A stretch of DNA of 64,000 nucleotides from Rhynchopus euleeides (GCA_963210315.1 OY723255.1:2356001-2420000), one strand, 5' to 3'. Counted from the stretch's first letter, positions 8,951-20,354 are shown. Notes: generated by a model not told the origin, from the letters alone. Made by a program: numbers and translations.

Positions 8951-11900
8951 TAGGCCGGCTATGGGCCGATCTCGCCCGTACTGGGCCGGACATGGGCCGA
9001 TCTCGGCAGTACTGGGCCGGCTATGGGCCGATCTCGCACGTACTGGGCCGGCTATGGGCCGATCTCGGCAGTGCTGGGCCGGCTATGGGCCGATCTCGCC
9101 CGTACTGGGCCGGACATGGGCCGATCTCGCCCGTACTGGGCCGGCTATGGGCCGATCTCGCACGTACTGGGCCGGACATGGGCCGATCTCGGCAGTGCTG
9201 GGCCGGCTACGGGCCGATCTCGCACGTACTGGGCCGGACATGGGCCGATCTCGGCAGTACTGGGCCGGCTATGGGCCGATCTCGGCAGTGCTGGGCCGGC
9301 TATGGGCCGATCTCGCCCGTACTGGGCCGGACATGGGCCGATCTCGGCAGTGCTGGGCCGGCTATGGGCCGATCTCGCCCGTACTGGGCCGGCTATGGGC
9401 CGATCTCGGCAGTGCTGGGCCGGCTATGGGCCGATCTCGGCCGTACTGGGCCGGACATGGGCCGATCTCGCCCGTACTGGGCCGGCTATGGGCCGATCTC
9501 GGCAGTGCTGGGCCGGCTACGGGCCGATCTCGGCCGTACTGGGCCGGACATGGGCCGATCTCGCCCGTACTGGGCCGGCTATGGGCCGATCTCGCCCGTA
9601 CTGGGCCGGACATGGGCCGATCTCGGCAGTGCTGGGCCGGCTATGGGCCGATCTCGCCCGTACTGGGCCGGACATGGGCCGATCTCGGCAGTGCTGGGAC
9701 GGCTATGGGCCGATCTCGCCCGTACTGGGCCGGCTATGGGCCGATCTCGGCAGTGCTGGGCCGGCTACGGGCCGATCTCGGCCGTACTGGGCCGGACATG
9801 GGCCGATCTCGCCCGTACTGGGCCGGCTATGGGCCGATCTCGCCCGTACTGGGCCGGCTATGGGCCGATCTCGCCCGTACTGGGCCGGACATGGGCCGAT
9901 CTCGGCAGTGCTGGGCCGGCTATGGGCCGATCTCGCCCGTACTGGGCCGGACATGGGCCGATCTCGGCAGTGCTGGGCCGGCTATGGGCCGATCTCGCCC
10001 GTACTGGGCCGGCTATGGGCCGATCTCGGCAGTGCTGGGCCGGCTACGGGCCGATCTCGGCCGTACTGGGCCGGACATGGGCCGATCTCGCCCGTACTGG
10101 GCCGGCTATGGGCCGATCTCGGCAGTGCTGGACCGGCTACGGGCCGATCTCGGCCGTACTGGGCCGGACATGGGCCGATCTCGCCCGTACTGGGCCGGCT
10201 ATGGGCCGATCTCGGCAGTGCTGGGCCGGCTATGGGCCGATCTCGCCCGTACTGGGCCGGACATGGGCCGATCTCGGCAGTGCTGGGCCGGCTATGGGCC
10301 GATCTCGCCCGTACTGGGCCGGCCATGGGCCGATCTCGGCAGTGCTGGGACGGCTATGGGCCGATCTCGCCCGTACTGGGCCGGCTATGGGCCGATCTCG
10401 GCAGTGCTGGGCCGGCTACGGGCCGATCTCGGCCGTACTGGGCCGGACATGGGCCGATCTCGCCCGTACTGGGCCGGCTATGGGCCGATCTCGGCAGTGC
10501 TGGGCCGGCTATGGGCCGATCTCGCCCGTACTGGGCCGGACATGGGCCGATCTCGGCAGTGCTGGGCCGGCTATGGGCCGATCTCGCCCGTACTGGGCCG
10601 GCTATGGGCCGATCTCGGCAGTGCTGGGACGGCTATGGGCCGATCTCGCCCGTACTGGGCCGGCTATGGGCCGATCTCGGCAGTGCTGGGCCGGCTACGG
10701 GCCGATCTCGGCCGTACTGGGCCGGAAATGGGCCGATCTCGCCCGTACTGGGCCGGCTATGGGCCGATCTCGGCAGTGCTGGGCCGGCTATGGGCCGATC
10801 TCGCCCGTACTGGGCCGGCTATGGGCCGATCTCGGCAGTGCTGGGACGGCTATGGGCCGATCTCGCCCGTACTGGGCCGGCTATGGGCCGATCTCGGCAG
10901 TGCTGGGCCGGCTACGGGCCGATCTCGCCCGTACTGGGCCGGCTATGGGCCGATCTCGCCCGTACTGGGCCGGCTATGGGCCGATCTCGGCAGTGCTGGA
11001 CCGGCTACGGGCCGATCTCGGCCGTACTGGGCCGGACATGGGCCGATCTCGCCCGTACTGGGCCGGCTATGGGCCGATCTCGGCAGTGCTGGGCCGGCTA
11101 TGGGCCGATCTCGCCCGTACTGGGCCGGACATGGGCCGATCTCGGCAGTGCTGGGACGGCTATGGGCCGATCTCGCCCGTACTGGGCCGGCTATGGGCCG
11201 ATCTCGGCAGTGCTGGGCCGGCTACGGGCCGATCTCGGCCGTACTGGGCCGGACATGGGCCGATCTCGGCAGTGCTGGGCCGGCTATGGGCCGATCTCGC
11301 CCGTACTGGGCCGGCTATGGGCCGATCTCGGCAGTGCTGGGACGGCTATGGGCCGATCTCGCCCGTACTGGGCCGGCTATGGGCCGATCTCGGCAGTGCT
11401 GGGCCGGCTACGGGCCGATCTCGGCCGTACTGGGCCGGAAATGGGCCGATCTCGCCCGTACTGGGCCGGCTATGGGCCGATCTCGGCAGTGCTGGGCCGG
11501 CTATGGGCCGATCTCGCCCGTACTGGGCCGGCTATGGGCCGATCTCGGCAGTGCTGGGACGGCTATGGGCCGATCTCGCCCGTACTGGTCCGGCTATGGG
11601 CCGATCTCGCCCGTACTGGGCCGGCTATGGGCCGATCTCGGCAGTGCTGGGCCGGCTACGGGCCGATCTCGGCCGTACTGGGCCGGACATGGGCCGATCT
11701 CGCCCGTACTGGGCCGGCTATGGGCCGATCTCGGCAGTGCTGGGCCGGCTACGGGCCGATCTCGGCCGTACTGGGCCGGACATGGGCCGATCTCGCCCGT
11801 ACTGGGCCGGCTATGGGCCGATCTCGGCAGTGCTGGGCCGGCTATGGGCCCATCTCGCCCGTACTGGGCCGGACATGGGCCGATCTCGGCAGTGCTGGGC

Positions 11901-14756
11901 CGGCTATGGGCCGATCTCGCCCGTACTGGGCCGGCCATGGGCCGATCTCGGCAGTGCTGGGACGGCTATGGGCCGATCTCGCCCGTACTGGGCCGGCTAT
12001 GGGCCGATCTCGGCAGTGCTGGGCCGGCTACGGGCCGATCTCGGCCGTACTGGGCCGGACATGGGCCGATCTCGCCCGTACTGGGCCGGCTATGGGCCGA
12101 TCTCGCCCGTACTGGGCCGGCTATGGGCCGATCTCGCCCGTACTGGGCCGGACATGGGCCGATCTCGGCAGTGCTGGGCCGGCTATGGGCCGATCTCGCC
12201 CGTACTGGGCCGGCTATGGGCCGATCTCGGCAGTGCTGGGCCGGCTACGGGCCGATCTCGGCCGTACTGGGCCGGACATGGGCCGATCTCGCCCGTACTG
12301 GGCCGGCTATGGGCCGATCTCGGCAGTGCTGGGCCGGCTACGGGCCGATCTCGGCCGTACTGGGCCGGACATGGGCCGATCTCGCCCGTACTGGGCCGGC
12401 TATGGGCCGATCTCGGCAGTGCTGGGCCGGCTATGGGCCCATCTCGCCCGTACTGGGCCGGACATGGGCCGATCTCGGCAGTGCTGGGCCGGCTATGGGC
12501 CGATCTCGCCCGTACTGGGCCGGCCATGGGCCGATCTCGGCAGTGCTGGGACGGCTATGGGCCGATCTCGCCCGTACTGGGCCGGCTATGGGCCGATCTC
12601 GGCAGTGCTGGGCCGGCTACGGGCCGATCTCGGCCGTACTGGGCCGGACATGGGCCGATCTCGCCCGTACTGGGCCGGCTATGGGCCGATCTCGCCCGTA
12701 CTGGGCCGGCTATGGGCCGATCTCGCCCGTACTGGGCCGGACATGGGCCGATCTCGGCAGTGCTGGGCCGGCTATGGGCCGATCTCGCCCGTACTGGGCC
12801 GGCTATGGGCCGATCTCGGCAGTGCTGGGCCGGCTACGGGCCGATCTCGGCCGTACTGGGCCGGACATGGGCCGATCTCGCCCGTACTGGGCCGGCTATG
12901 GGCCGATCTCGGCAGTGCTGGGCCGGCTATGGGCCCATCTCGCCCGTACTGGGCCGGACATGGGCCGATCTCGGCAGTGCTGGGCCGGCTATGGGCCGAT
13001 CTCGCCCGTACTGGGCCGGCCATGGGCCGATCTCGGCAGTGCTGGGACGGCTATGGGCCGATCTCGCCCGTACTGGGCCGGCTATGGGCCGATCTCGGCA
13101 GTGCTGGGCCGGCTACGGGCCGATCTCGGCCGTACTGGGCCGGACATGGGCCGATCTCGCCCGTACTGGGCCGGCTATGGGCCGATCTCGCCCGTACTGG
13201 GCCGGCTATGGGCCGATCTCGCCCGTACTGGGCCGGACATGGGCCGATCTCGGCAGTGCTGGGCCGGCTATGGGCCGATCTCGCCCGTACTGGGCCGGCT
13301 ATGGGCCGATCTCGGCAGTGCTGGGCCGGCTACGGGCCGATCTCGGCCGTACTGGGCCGGACATGGGCCGATCTCGCCCGTACTGGGCCGGCTATGGGCC
13401 GATCTCGCCCGTACTGGGCCGGCTATGGGCCGATCTCGCCCGTACTGGGCCGGACATGGGCCGATCTCGGCAGTGCTGGGCCGGCTATGGGCCGATATCG
13501 CCCGTACTGGGCCGGCCATGGGCCGATCTCGGCAGTGCTGGGCCGGCTATGGGCCGATCTCGCCCGTACTGGGCCGGCTATGGGCCGATCTCGGCAGTGC
13601 TGGGCCGGCTACGGGCCGATCTCGGCCGTACTGGGCCGGACATGGGCCGATCTCGCCCGTACTGGGCCGGCTATGGGCCGATCTCGGCAGTGCTGGACCG
13701 GCTACGGGCCGATCTCGGCCGTACTGGGCCGGACATGGGCCGATCTCGCCCGTACTGGGCCGGCTATGGGCCGATCTCGGCAGTGCTGGGCCGGCTATGG
13801 GCCGATCTCGCCCGTACTGGGCCGGACATGGGCCGATCTCGGCAGTGCTGGGCCGGCTATGGGCCGATCTCGCCCGTACTGGGCCGGCTATGGGCCGATC
13901 TCGGCAGTGCTGGGCCGGCTACGGGCCGATCTCGGCCGTACTGGGCCGGACATGGGCCGATCTCGCCCGTACTGGGCCGGCTATGGGCCGATCTCGGCAG
14001 TGCTGGGCCGGCTATGGGCCGATCTCGCCCGTACTGGGCCGGCTATGGGCCGATCTCGGCAGTGCTGGGACGGCTACGGGCCGATCTCGCCCGTACTGGG
14101 CCGGCTATGGGCCGATCTCGCCCGTACTGGGCCGGCTATGGGCCGATCTCGCCCGTACTGGGCCGGCTATGGGCCGATCTCGCCCGTACTGGGCCGGCTA
14201 TGGGCCGATCTCGGCAGTGCTGGGACGGCTATGGGCCGATCTCGCCCGTACTGGGCCGGCTATGGGCCGATCTCGGCAGTGCTGGGCCGGCTACGGGCCG
14301 ATCTCGGCCGTACTGGGCCGGACATGGGCCGATCTCGCCCGTACTGGGCCGGCTATGGGCCGATCTCGGCAGTGCTGGGCCGGCTATGGGCCGATCTCGC
14401 CCGTACTGGGCCGGCTATGGGCCGATCTCGGCAGTGCTGGGACGGCTATGGGCCGATCTCGCCCGTACTGGGCCGGCTATGGGCCGATCTCGGCAGTGCT
14501 GGGCCGGCTACGGGCCGATCTCGGCCGTACTGGGCCGGACATGGGCCGATCTCGCCCGTACTGGGCCGGCTATGGGCCGATCTCGGCAGTGCTGGGCCGG
14601 CTATGGGCCGATCTCGCCCGTACTGGGCCGGCTATGGGCCGATCTCGGCAGTGCTGGGACGGCTATGGGCCGATCTCGCCCGTACTGGGCCGGCTATGGG
14701 CCGATCTCGGCAGTGCTGGGCCGGCTATGGGCCGATCTCGCCCGTACTGGGCCGGG
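8951..14756. repeat. Array C: 31-bp tandem repeat, about 187 copies, open in all three + frames
   Basis: The unit starts GGGCCGATCTCGCCCGTACT (or the variant GGGCCGATCTCGGCAGTGCT) and ends GGGCCGGCTAT. It is related to array A through GGGCCGA and GGCAGTGCTG. Variants occur in large repeated blocks; for example the stretches from 11800, 12400 and 12900 carry the same rare variants GGGCCCATCTCG and CCGGCCATGGG, showing block duplication of about 0.5 kb. No stop occurs in any + frame for 5.8 kb, giving three overlapping frames of 1,937-1,970 codons that all encode the same 31-residue repeat. No start context, signal or domain supports a protein. Confidence 0.9.
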
Positions 14757-14917
14757 TCCAGGAGTGGTGTCCAGACCCTGGGCCGACCCAGGCTGTGGGT
14801 GGTGCATTTTGGTGCATTTTCCGTCGGTTTAGGTGAAAATTGTCGAATTTTGTCGAAATTTGACGACAGGTGACGAACAGCGAGAATCCCCGAAAAACCG
14901 GTTTTTAATTCATTTTT

Positions 14918-14958
14918 GGGGGGGGGTCTTCGCTGACGAAGTTTTTGTCGAAGACCCC
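14918..14958. repeat. Hairpin made from element-end sequence
   Basis: GGGGTCTTCG (14923-14932) and CGAAGACCCC (14949-14958) form a 10-bp inverted repeat around a 16-base loop. It reuses the terminal GGGGGTCTTCGCT word about 115 bp from the true right end at 15075. It could be a collapsed insertion of the same family or a subterminal transposase-binding site. Confidence 0.5.
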
Positions 14959-15276
14959 TGTCGTCGTCGTCAGAACACTGCCGTCTTCGGTGAAAAACCC
15001 CCTGAAACAGCCGTTTTCCTAATTATGTGACGAACGACGAAGTTTGTCGAAGTTTGTCGACCAGCGAAGACCCCCAAAAAAATTTAAAAAAATCGGGGAA
15101 AAAACGCTGAATTTCGATGAAAAAAGGCGAAAAAAAGAGTATGGGGAGTTGGGTCCAGTTTAGCAAAGTTGTGATATTTTTCGGGTGTTTTTTTGAATGG
15201 GACACCCGAAGAACCCGATGATATGTGAATGACATGTGATGAAAAAGCATCCGCTGGACAAACCCCAAGCTTAGCA

Positions 15277-15582
15277 GATAGGTTCCAAGGCATGGGGCAA
15301 CCTCTAACATAGGTTCCCAGGCATGGGGCAACCTCGCAGAGAGGTTCCAAGGCATGGGGCAACCTCGCAGATAGGTTCCAAGGCATGGGGCAACCTCTAA
15401 CATAGGTTCCCAGGCATGGGGCAACCTCGCAGATAGGTTCCAAGGCATGGGGCAACCTCGCAGATAGGTTCCAAGGCATGGGGCAACCTCTAACATAGGT
15501 TCCAAGGCATGGGGCAACCTCGCAGATAGGTTCCAAGGCATGGGGCAACCTCGCAGATAGGTTCCAAGGCATGGGGCAACCT
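15277..15582. repeat. Array D: 31-bp tandem repeat, about 10 copies
   Basis: The unit starts AGGTTCCAAGGCATGGGGCA and ends ACCTCGCAGAT or ACCTCTAACAT, 31 bp in all copies. The sequence is not obviously related to arrays A-C, yet the length is identical. It lies just upstream of the left end of YR-A. Minus-strand frames over it are repeat artefacts. Confidence 0.9.
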
Positions 15583-15776
15583 CTGTGGGTTCATCACTAT
15601 TCGTTTTTTCAGCACACTTCGATGTGGGCGGAAAGTGTCGCGTGCTTGTTCGTGCCCTTGTGCTCCTCACTCACGACACCATCATCAGCAGGAGTGTGAG
15701 TGTGGAAGCGTCAACGCAAACATATCGAGAATCATCAACACGTAGAAGTGAAAGCTACGACTGACCGAAGAGGAGC

Positions 15777-16085
15777 GGCATCAGGGAGACAAAACAAGGG
15801 GTATCAAGGAGACCAAGAGGCAGGACCTTCCTACCGGGGAGACTGTACTCTGTGTACGAACGATGTATCAAGGGGACGAAGAGGGCACAACCTTCCTACC
15901 GGGGAGACTGTCCGCAAAGGATACCAAGAGGCAGGACCTTCCTACCGGGGAGACTGTACTCTGTGTACGAACGAGGTATCAACGAACGAGGTATCAAGGG
16001 GACGAAGAGGGCACAACCTTCCTACCGGGGAGACTGTCCGCAAAGGAGACCAAGAGGCAGGACCTTCCTACCGGGGAGACTGCTC
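15777..16085. repeat. Irregular tandem leader repeat of YR-A
   Basis: The word CCTTCCTACCGGGGAGACTG recurs five times (15826, 15891, 15937, 16017, 16063) with spacings of 65, 46, 80 and 46 bp, mixed with GTACGAACGA and CAAGAGGCAGGA words. It lies between A1 and gag, exactly where YR-C has its own unrelated leader array, so it probably belongs to the element's 5' leader. Confidence 0.7.
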
Positions 16086-16091
16086 TACAGG

Positions 16092-16296
16092 GTGTTCCTC
16101 CGGCAACGCGTCGGGGCTGGCCAGCCAGGAGCACGCCGGACATATCCAGTGGGGCTCCCCCGCCGTCTGCATAAACAGCTCGGCGGTGCCGGCCGTCGTG
16201 TGCTTTTTCATGCACGACTTTGTCGTGCGGCACCCACATCGGTAGCACGTGATGGTCGCGCTGTGAGAGACCCCGCACGACGGGAAGATGCAGGCC
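16092..16296 (-). pseudogene. Gag zinc-finger segment of YR-A, inverted
   Basis: On the minus strand this encodes about 65 residues with cysteines and histidines in the order CIFPSC, H, C-x2-C, C, HWICPACSW. The same pattern begins the Gag of YR-C (CVFPTC ... C-x2-C ... WTCPVCTW). In YR-C it is the N-terminus of Gag in the same orientation; here it lies immediately 5' of gag on the opposite strand and ends at a stop within the leader repeat. I infer a local inversion that removed the zinc finger from the YR-A Gag. Confidence 0.65.
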
Positions 16297-16333
16297 TGAT
16301 GACTGGGAAGACGACGCGCAGCAGGAGGGGGAC

Positions 16334-17038
16334 ATGAACCAACCGGAGCAGTCTGCCAGCGCGCACGAGGGATCAGACAAGCTGGACCAAGTCCTCGCGG
16401 AGCTCGTCACCATCAAGAAGCAAAACACGAAACTGGAGGCCAGGGTGATCGACATGGAGAAGGCTTTGAAGGGGATGGGTGACCGCCTGCAGGCAGAGGA
16501 GGAGGAGCTACCCGCAGTTTTCAGTCCCCACGTAGTCGCAACGTGGGGCACCATGGCTTCAGCCCATATGAGAAGGGAGGTGAGGAACAAGCTGTCTACA
16601 GCTTTTAACGAGGCGGCGATCGGCGCGATCAGCGAGAACAAGGCAGACTGGCTGGATCACCTCAAACGGGCTTTCGAGACTCTGGACAACATCCTCCTCC
16701 TCGTCAACAGCACCGGGCTAAACCAGGCTCACCGCAAGGGCCTGCACCACGCAGTGGCAAGGTTGTCGGCGCTGACGGTGGTGCGGGGGGAAACGGCCCG
16801 AGGGGTGTACGAGCAGAAATGCTTTGATGCGGGGTTCGCGGGTATCTTCGCTGTTCTACACCACAAATTTGTGAAGGACGCCGTGGATGCAGCGTCGCGG
16901 GAGGAGCAAGCGGAGAGGTCCCGCTCAGCCGCTTTTCCTCAACAGCGAGACTGGCGCTACGAACCGTATCACACACCGTCGGGAAAGGGGAAGGGAAGGG
17001 GGAAGGGGCACACCGGGTCAAAGAGATCAAAGCAATGA
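16334..17038 (+). CDS. YR-A Gag-like protein (234 aa), zinc finger missing
   Basis: It starts at the ATG at 16334. Residues 15-55 form a short coiled coil (DKLDQVLAELVTIKKQ...), residues 60-190 are helical and match the YR-C Gag (FSPHVVATWG against FTAHVVSTWG; QKCFDAGF region), and the C-terminus is basic (GKGKGRGKG). It ends in a single TGA at 17036-17038; the downstream frame stays open and becomes YR. A nucleic-acid-binding structural protein of the retrotransposon particle is the likely role. The usual N-terminal Cys/His region is absent because of the inversion at 16092-16296. Confidence 0.7.
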   Translation: MNQPEQSASAHEGSDKLDQVLAELVTIKKQNTKLEARVIDMEKALKGMGDRLQAEEEELPAVFSPHVVATWGTMASAHMRREVRNKLSTAFNEAAIGAISENKADWLDHLKRAFETLDNILLLVNSTGLNQAHRKGLHHAVARLSALTVVRGETARGVYEQKCFDAGFAGIFAVLHHKFVKDAVDAASREEQAERSRSAAFPQQRDWRYEPYHTPSGKGKGRGKGHTGSKRSKQ

Positions 17039-18040
17039 CTCAAGCAAACACCCGCCCGCCCAACCCTACCTCTTCAGACCCTGCACCGCCAACTACCGAC
17101 AGAAAGGAGCAACAAAAGCACGGGACGCAAGAAGAAAACACAAGCCCCACTGACCGAGAAGGCGCGCATCGTGGTGCGAGCGACGCTGAGGGGCATCTTG
17201 GGAGACGCACTCTCCCCAAACTACTGGAAAACACTGTCGCGGACCATGGAGCGGTACGGGGATCTCCTGGAAGTGTGACAGGAGAAGGTGTGTGTCGTCG
17301 AGTCGCACGACGAAGGCGTGATGCGGTGGATGGCACACCTCCAGGCGGAGGGGCTGTCAGTGCAGTCGGCGCTGCAGTACACCAACAACCTGGTGGCGGC
17401 GCTCCGCAGGCTCGCCGGCATCCACCTCGAACACAGCAGCATTTTGCGGGACTTCAGGAGAGCGCTAAAGCGGAGAGGGGCACTGAAACCCCAGAAACAC
17501 GCCGTGCCCGCAACGCGAGAGGAGGCAAAGGAAGCCATGCAGCGAGAGCCCAGGGACGTGGTGAAGATTGCGCTGAGTCTGACGTGGGCGGGGGCAGCTC
17601 GGAGCTCAGATGTCCTGCGTTTGGACAGGGACGATGTCAAGCCGATGGGGAACGGACAGGTGGCAGTACGGTGGACGCAGTCGAAGTCCGATCCATACAG
17701 AGTCGGACGGATGACAGGGTTGCGAATGCCTCGACGCTACTACGAGCTCCTCACAGAGCACCTGCGCACGACGGCGCGTCCGCGAGAGAAAAAGGTGTTT
17801 CCACAGACTGTGACTTATGCATCCATAGCGGCGGCGGTGAAGCGGGTGAAGCTGACGCTGACACCACACTCGTTGAGACGGGGGGCACTGACGCACCTCG
17901 CGAGGCTCGGGCTGCCGCTAGAAGAGATCAGGTTGCTGTCCCGACACAGCACCATCGAGGGGGTGGTGCGCTACATCGACGCGGCGGAGAACATTCGGAT
18001 CACAGAGACCGAGGCAGTGTCGAGCCGACTGGCTTGGTGA
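17039..18040 (+). pseudogene. YR-A tyrosine recombinase, in frame after the Gag stop, with one nonsense codon
   Basis: The frame following the Gag TGA is open (LPTERSN... LTEKAR... NYWKTLSRT) and aligns with the YR-C recombinase from its N-terminus. A TGA at 17276-17278 falls where YR-C has a Trp codon (QW), so it is a TGG to TGA change. Downstream, the catalytic residues of tyrosine recombinases are present: Arg in AARSSDVLRLD, the H-x-x-R box HSLRR, His in RHST, and Tyr in VRYID. It would integrate or resolve circular DNA of the element. With the nonsense codon it probably yields no full protein; the piece from 17288 keeps all the catalytic residues. Confidence 0.75.
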
Positions 18041-20083
18041 GGTCTAAAAAGCGCAGGGCAAAGCGGCGGCGTTGCGACGGAGACATCGTGGCATCCCATT
18101 TCCCTCCTATGCAAAAGAAGATGAGGCGGCTTCTAGCCGCAGCCCCGATGTACGACGCGACACCGGATGACGACGACGAGCGAGGGCGTCTTCCACCACC
18201 ACGGGTGCCACAGCGCAAGACGGTGGAGGGAGACTGGGGCAACGAAAACTGGAGCAGCGGACAGGAGGACGCGGACTACGGGCCGGCAGTGGAACACATA
18301 TACGGAGAAGAGATCGGAGTGCCTCTGGGGGATACGACTGTTCGACCACACGAGCAGGGAGACACGGGACAACATCAGAAGCTCGCCCCCAGCGGGACTC
18401 CACGACTGGACATCGGTGCATTGAGACAACTCGACACGGACGGGGAGCTGGACGGGGTCATCGACATGATAACGGACACGGCGGTGTTCCGCGAGGCACT
18501 GCTGGCGGGGCGTGAAGGGGCGTTCGCGAGGGAGAAGCGAAAGGTGTCCAGACACATGCTCCAGCACCTCGGGCAGCTGGAGGACTACGGGGTCTTGGTG
18601 CAAGAAGAATCAACGCTGATCCACCCGGCCTACACCGTGGCCAAAAAGAGCGGTGGCCTCAGGTTTATAGTGGACGCCAGGACGCTGAACAAGGCGATGA
18701 AGCCCCCGCCCGACATAGTCTAAATTCCATCACGAGAGTGGCGCAGAGGCTGGCTAACGCTGACTGGGTTGTATTGGCCGATGCGCGCAGCTGGTTCTAC
18801 CAGTTCCCGGTGGCGGAGGATATACAGAAGTTCTTCGGGGTGCGTATCGGTGGCAAGCGGAACGATTTCGTCGACGCTCGCCTGCAGGTACTGTGCATGG
18901 GTTGGCCGTACTCCCCAGCTATTGCGCACAGGAGCGCGCGGGTGCTTCTCCCGCAGCCGCACGGCGAGGTGTGGATCGACAATTTTTGCATCGTAGCGTC
19001 GAGCCACGCAGAGGCAGATCAGCGGTATCGGGACCTCCTGGGGCGGTGCAAAGCATGCAACGTGGAGCTGAACATGGACGACACTGCGGCGCCCCGACGC
19101 AGCGTTTCGTGGCGTTCGGGATTGACTTTGATCTGCTGACCCACTCATTGAGGATGGACCCGGCGTGGGTGAAGAAGCTGGCCGATCGTTTGGAGCTGGC
19201 CGAGATGATCGCAGGAGACGTAACGCCGAGGCGCGCCTTCAAGATTTTCGGTAGTGTGGTGTGGCAGAGTTACGTGACGCGCAGCCCGCTCTGTTTCGCG
19301 CCAGCGATGCTGTCCTACATCAGGAGGATTGCCCGGACAACGCTGGAAGATAAGGGAAAGTGGGACTTAAAGGCGGTGGTACCACCCTCGGTGCGGCACG
19401 AGCTGCGCCTGCGAATGTCCTTCCTCGAACAGAATAGCTGGCTGACATGTGTGCCACACACACGAGGCGCCTCGGTCTGGAGCGACGCGTCGAGCACAGC
19501 GTGGGCGGCGATCGCGATCGAGGGGACGTCAGAGAGGGTGTCGCAGGGAGTGTTCTCCGAGCAGGAACGCGGGGCGCACATCTTCCTGAAGGAGGCTTAC
19601 GCTGCCCTACAGGGACTCAGACTCATCATCGCGAGTGGGTGCACAGCGCGCTGCTACATCGACAACCTGCCGCTGGTGCACTGCCTCGTAAAGGGACACT
19701 GCAGCAACTTTCGGGGAAATATCCTGCTACAACACATCGTGAACACTGCGACGGCTAAGAATCTCACGCTGGATGCGGTGTGGGTCCCGACGACAGAGCA
19801 ACGCGCGGACTGCTATACGAGAGGGGCCGTCCATCCGGCGCCGATCCCACTCGATGTCACCCTTAGACCAAATGCAGCAAACCAGACCGCTGTCTTCCAC
19901 AACAGCGCCCCTCGGACGAGGGTAGTGTGGAAGCGTCAACGCAAAAAAGAAACCAAAGCAAAAAGTGCCGAACAAAGCGCAGTGACACTTTTTCAGCACA
20001 CTTCGATGTGGGCGGAAAGTGTCGCGTGCTTGTTCGTGCCCTTGTGCTCCTCACTCACGACACCATCATCAGCAGGAGTGTGA
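18037..20083 (+). pseudogene. YR-A reverse transcriptase-RNase H, broken by two frameshifts
   Basis: The frame starts -1 to YR, overlapping its stop at GTGAG. RT motifs are spread over three frames: KKSGGLRFIVDAR up to a stop at 18721; WVVLADARSWFYQFPV, LCMGWPYSPAIAHRSA and VWIDNF in the next frame to 19137; then FGIDFDLL onward from about 19090. RNase H motifs follow: WSDAS, HIFLKEAYAALQGL, CYIDN and EQRADCYTRG. The catalytic motif is IDN rather than xDD, as in YR-B and YR-C. The two frameshifts (about 18720-18735 and 19085-19095) make this copy inactive unless they are sequence errors. Confidence 0.8.
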
Positions 20084-20354
20084 GTGTGGAAGCGTCAACG
20101 CAAAAAAGAAACCAAAGCAAAAAGTGCCGAACAAAGCGCAGTGACACTTTTTCGTGTGGACCTGTCTCTCATTTGAGGCCCGAGAATCGCGTTTCCGAGG
20201 CCTGTGCGTGGTCGCAGTGCCCTCTGATGTCCAAAAACTACCCATTTTGGCCCCGAAAAAAAAATGCGAGCATCTCCCCCTACAAACCCCGGCCTTACCA
20301 CAACACAGGCCCGAAAAACCGGGAACCGGGAAAACCGGGAAAAACCGGGAATCT

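Larger units (their letters stand above)
5555..15075. mobile_element. 9.5-kb nested element of tandem repeats (GGGGGTCTTCGCT ends, AAA duplication)
   Basis: The left end GGGGGTCTTCGCT (5555-5567) and the right end AGCGAAGACCCCC (15063-15075) are exact inverted repeats, and AAA flanks both. The interior is almost entirely 31-bp tandem repeats plus two unique islands (7018-7740 and 8736-8942). No transposase frame is visible. The last 280 bp (14795-15075) match the 108-bp mini element at 1924-2031 in reverse, which confirms the right boundary independently. It sits inside the 5197-22632 element. Confidence 0.65.
15608..20152 (+). mobile_element. YR-A: decayed tyrosine-recombinase retrotransposon
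   Basis: Split direct repeats define it: A1 15608-15717, B1 19925-19991, A2 19992-20101, B2 20084-20152. A and B overlap at the core GTGTGGAAGCGTCAACGC. Between A1 and B1 are a leader array, gag, tyrosine recombinase, and reverse transcriptase-RNase H, in that order. The A1-ORFs-B1-A2-B2 layout is that of Ngaro/PAT/VIPER-type elements. Decay is clear: one nonsense codon in YR, two frameshifts in RT, and an inverted zinc-finger segment. Two nearly identical A copies nevertheless suggest it is not very old. Confidence 0.8.

Noticed and set aside
8961..14873. Three overlapping + strand frames of 1,937-1,970 codons
   Set aside because: They are the same 31-bp repeat read in three frames; no domain, start context or unique sequence supports a protein.
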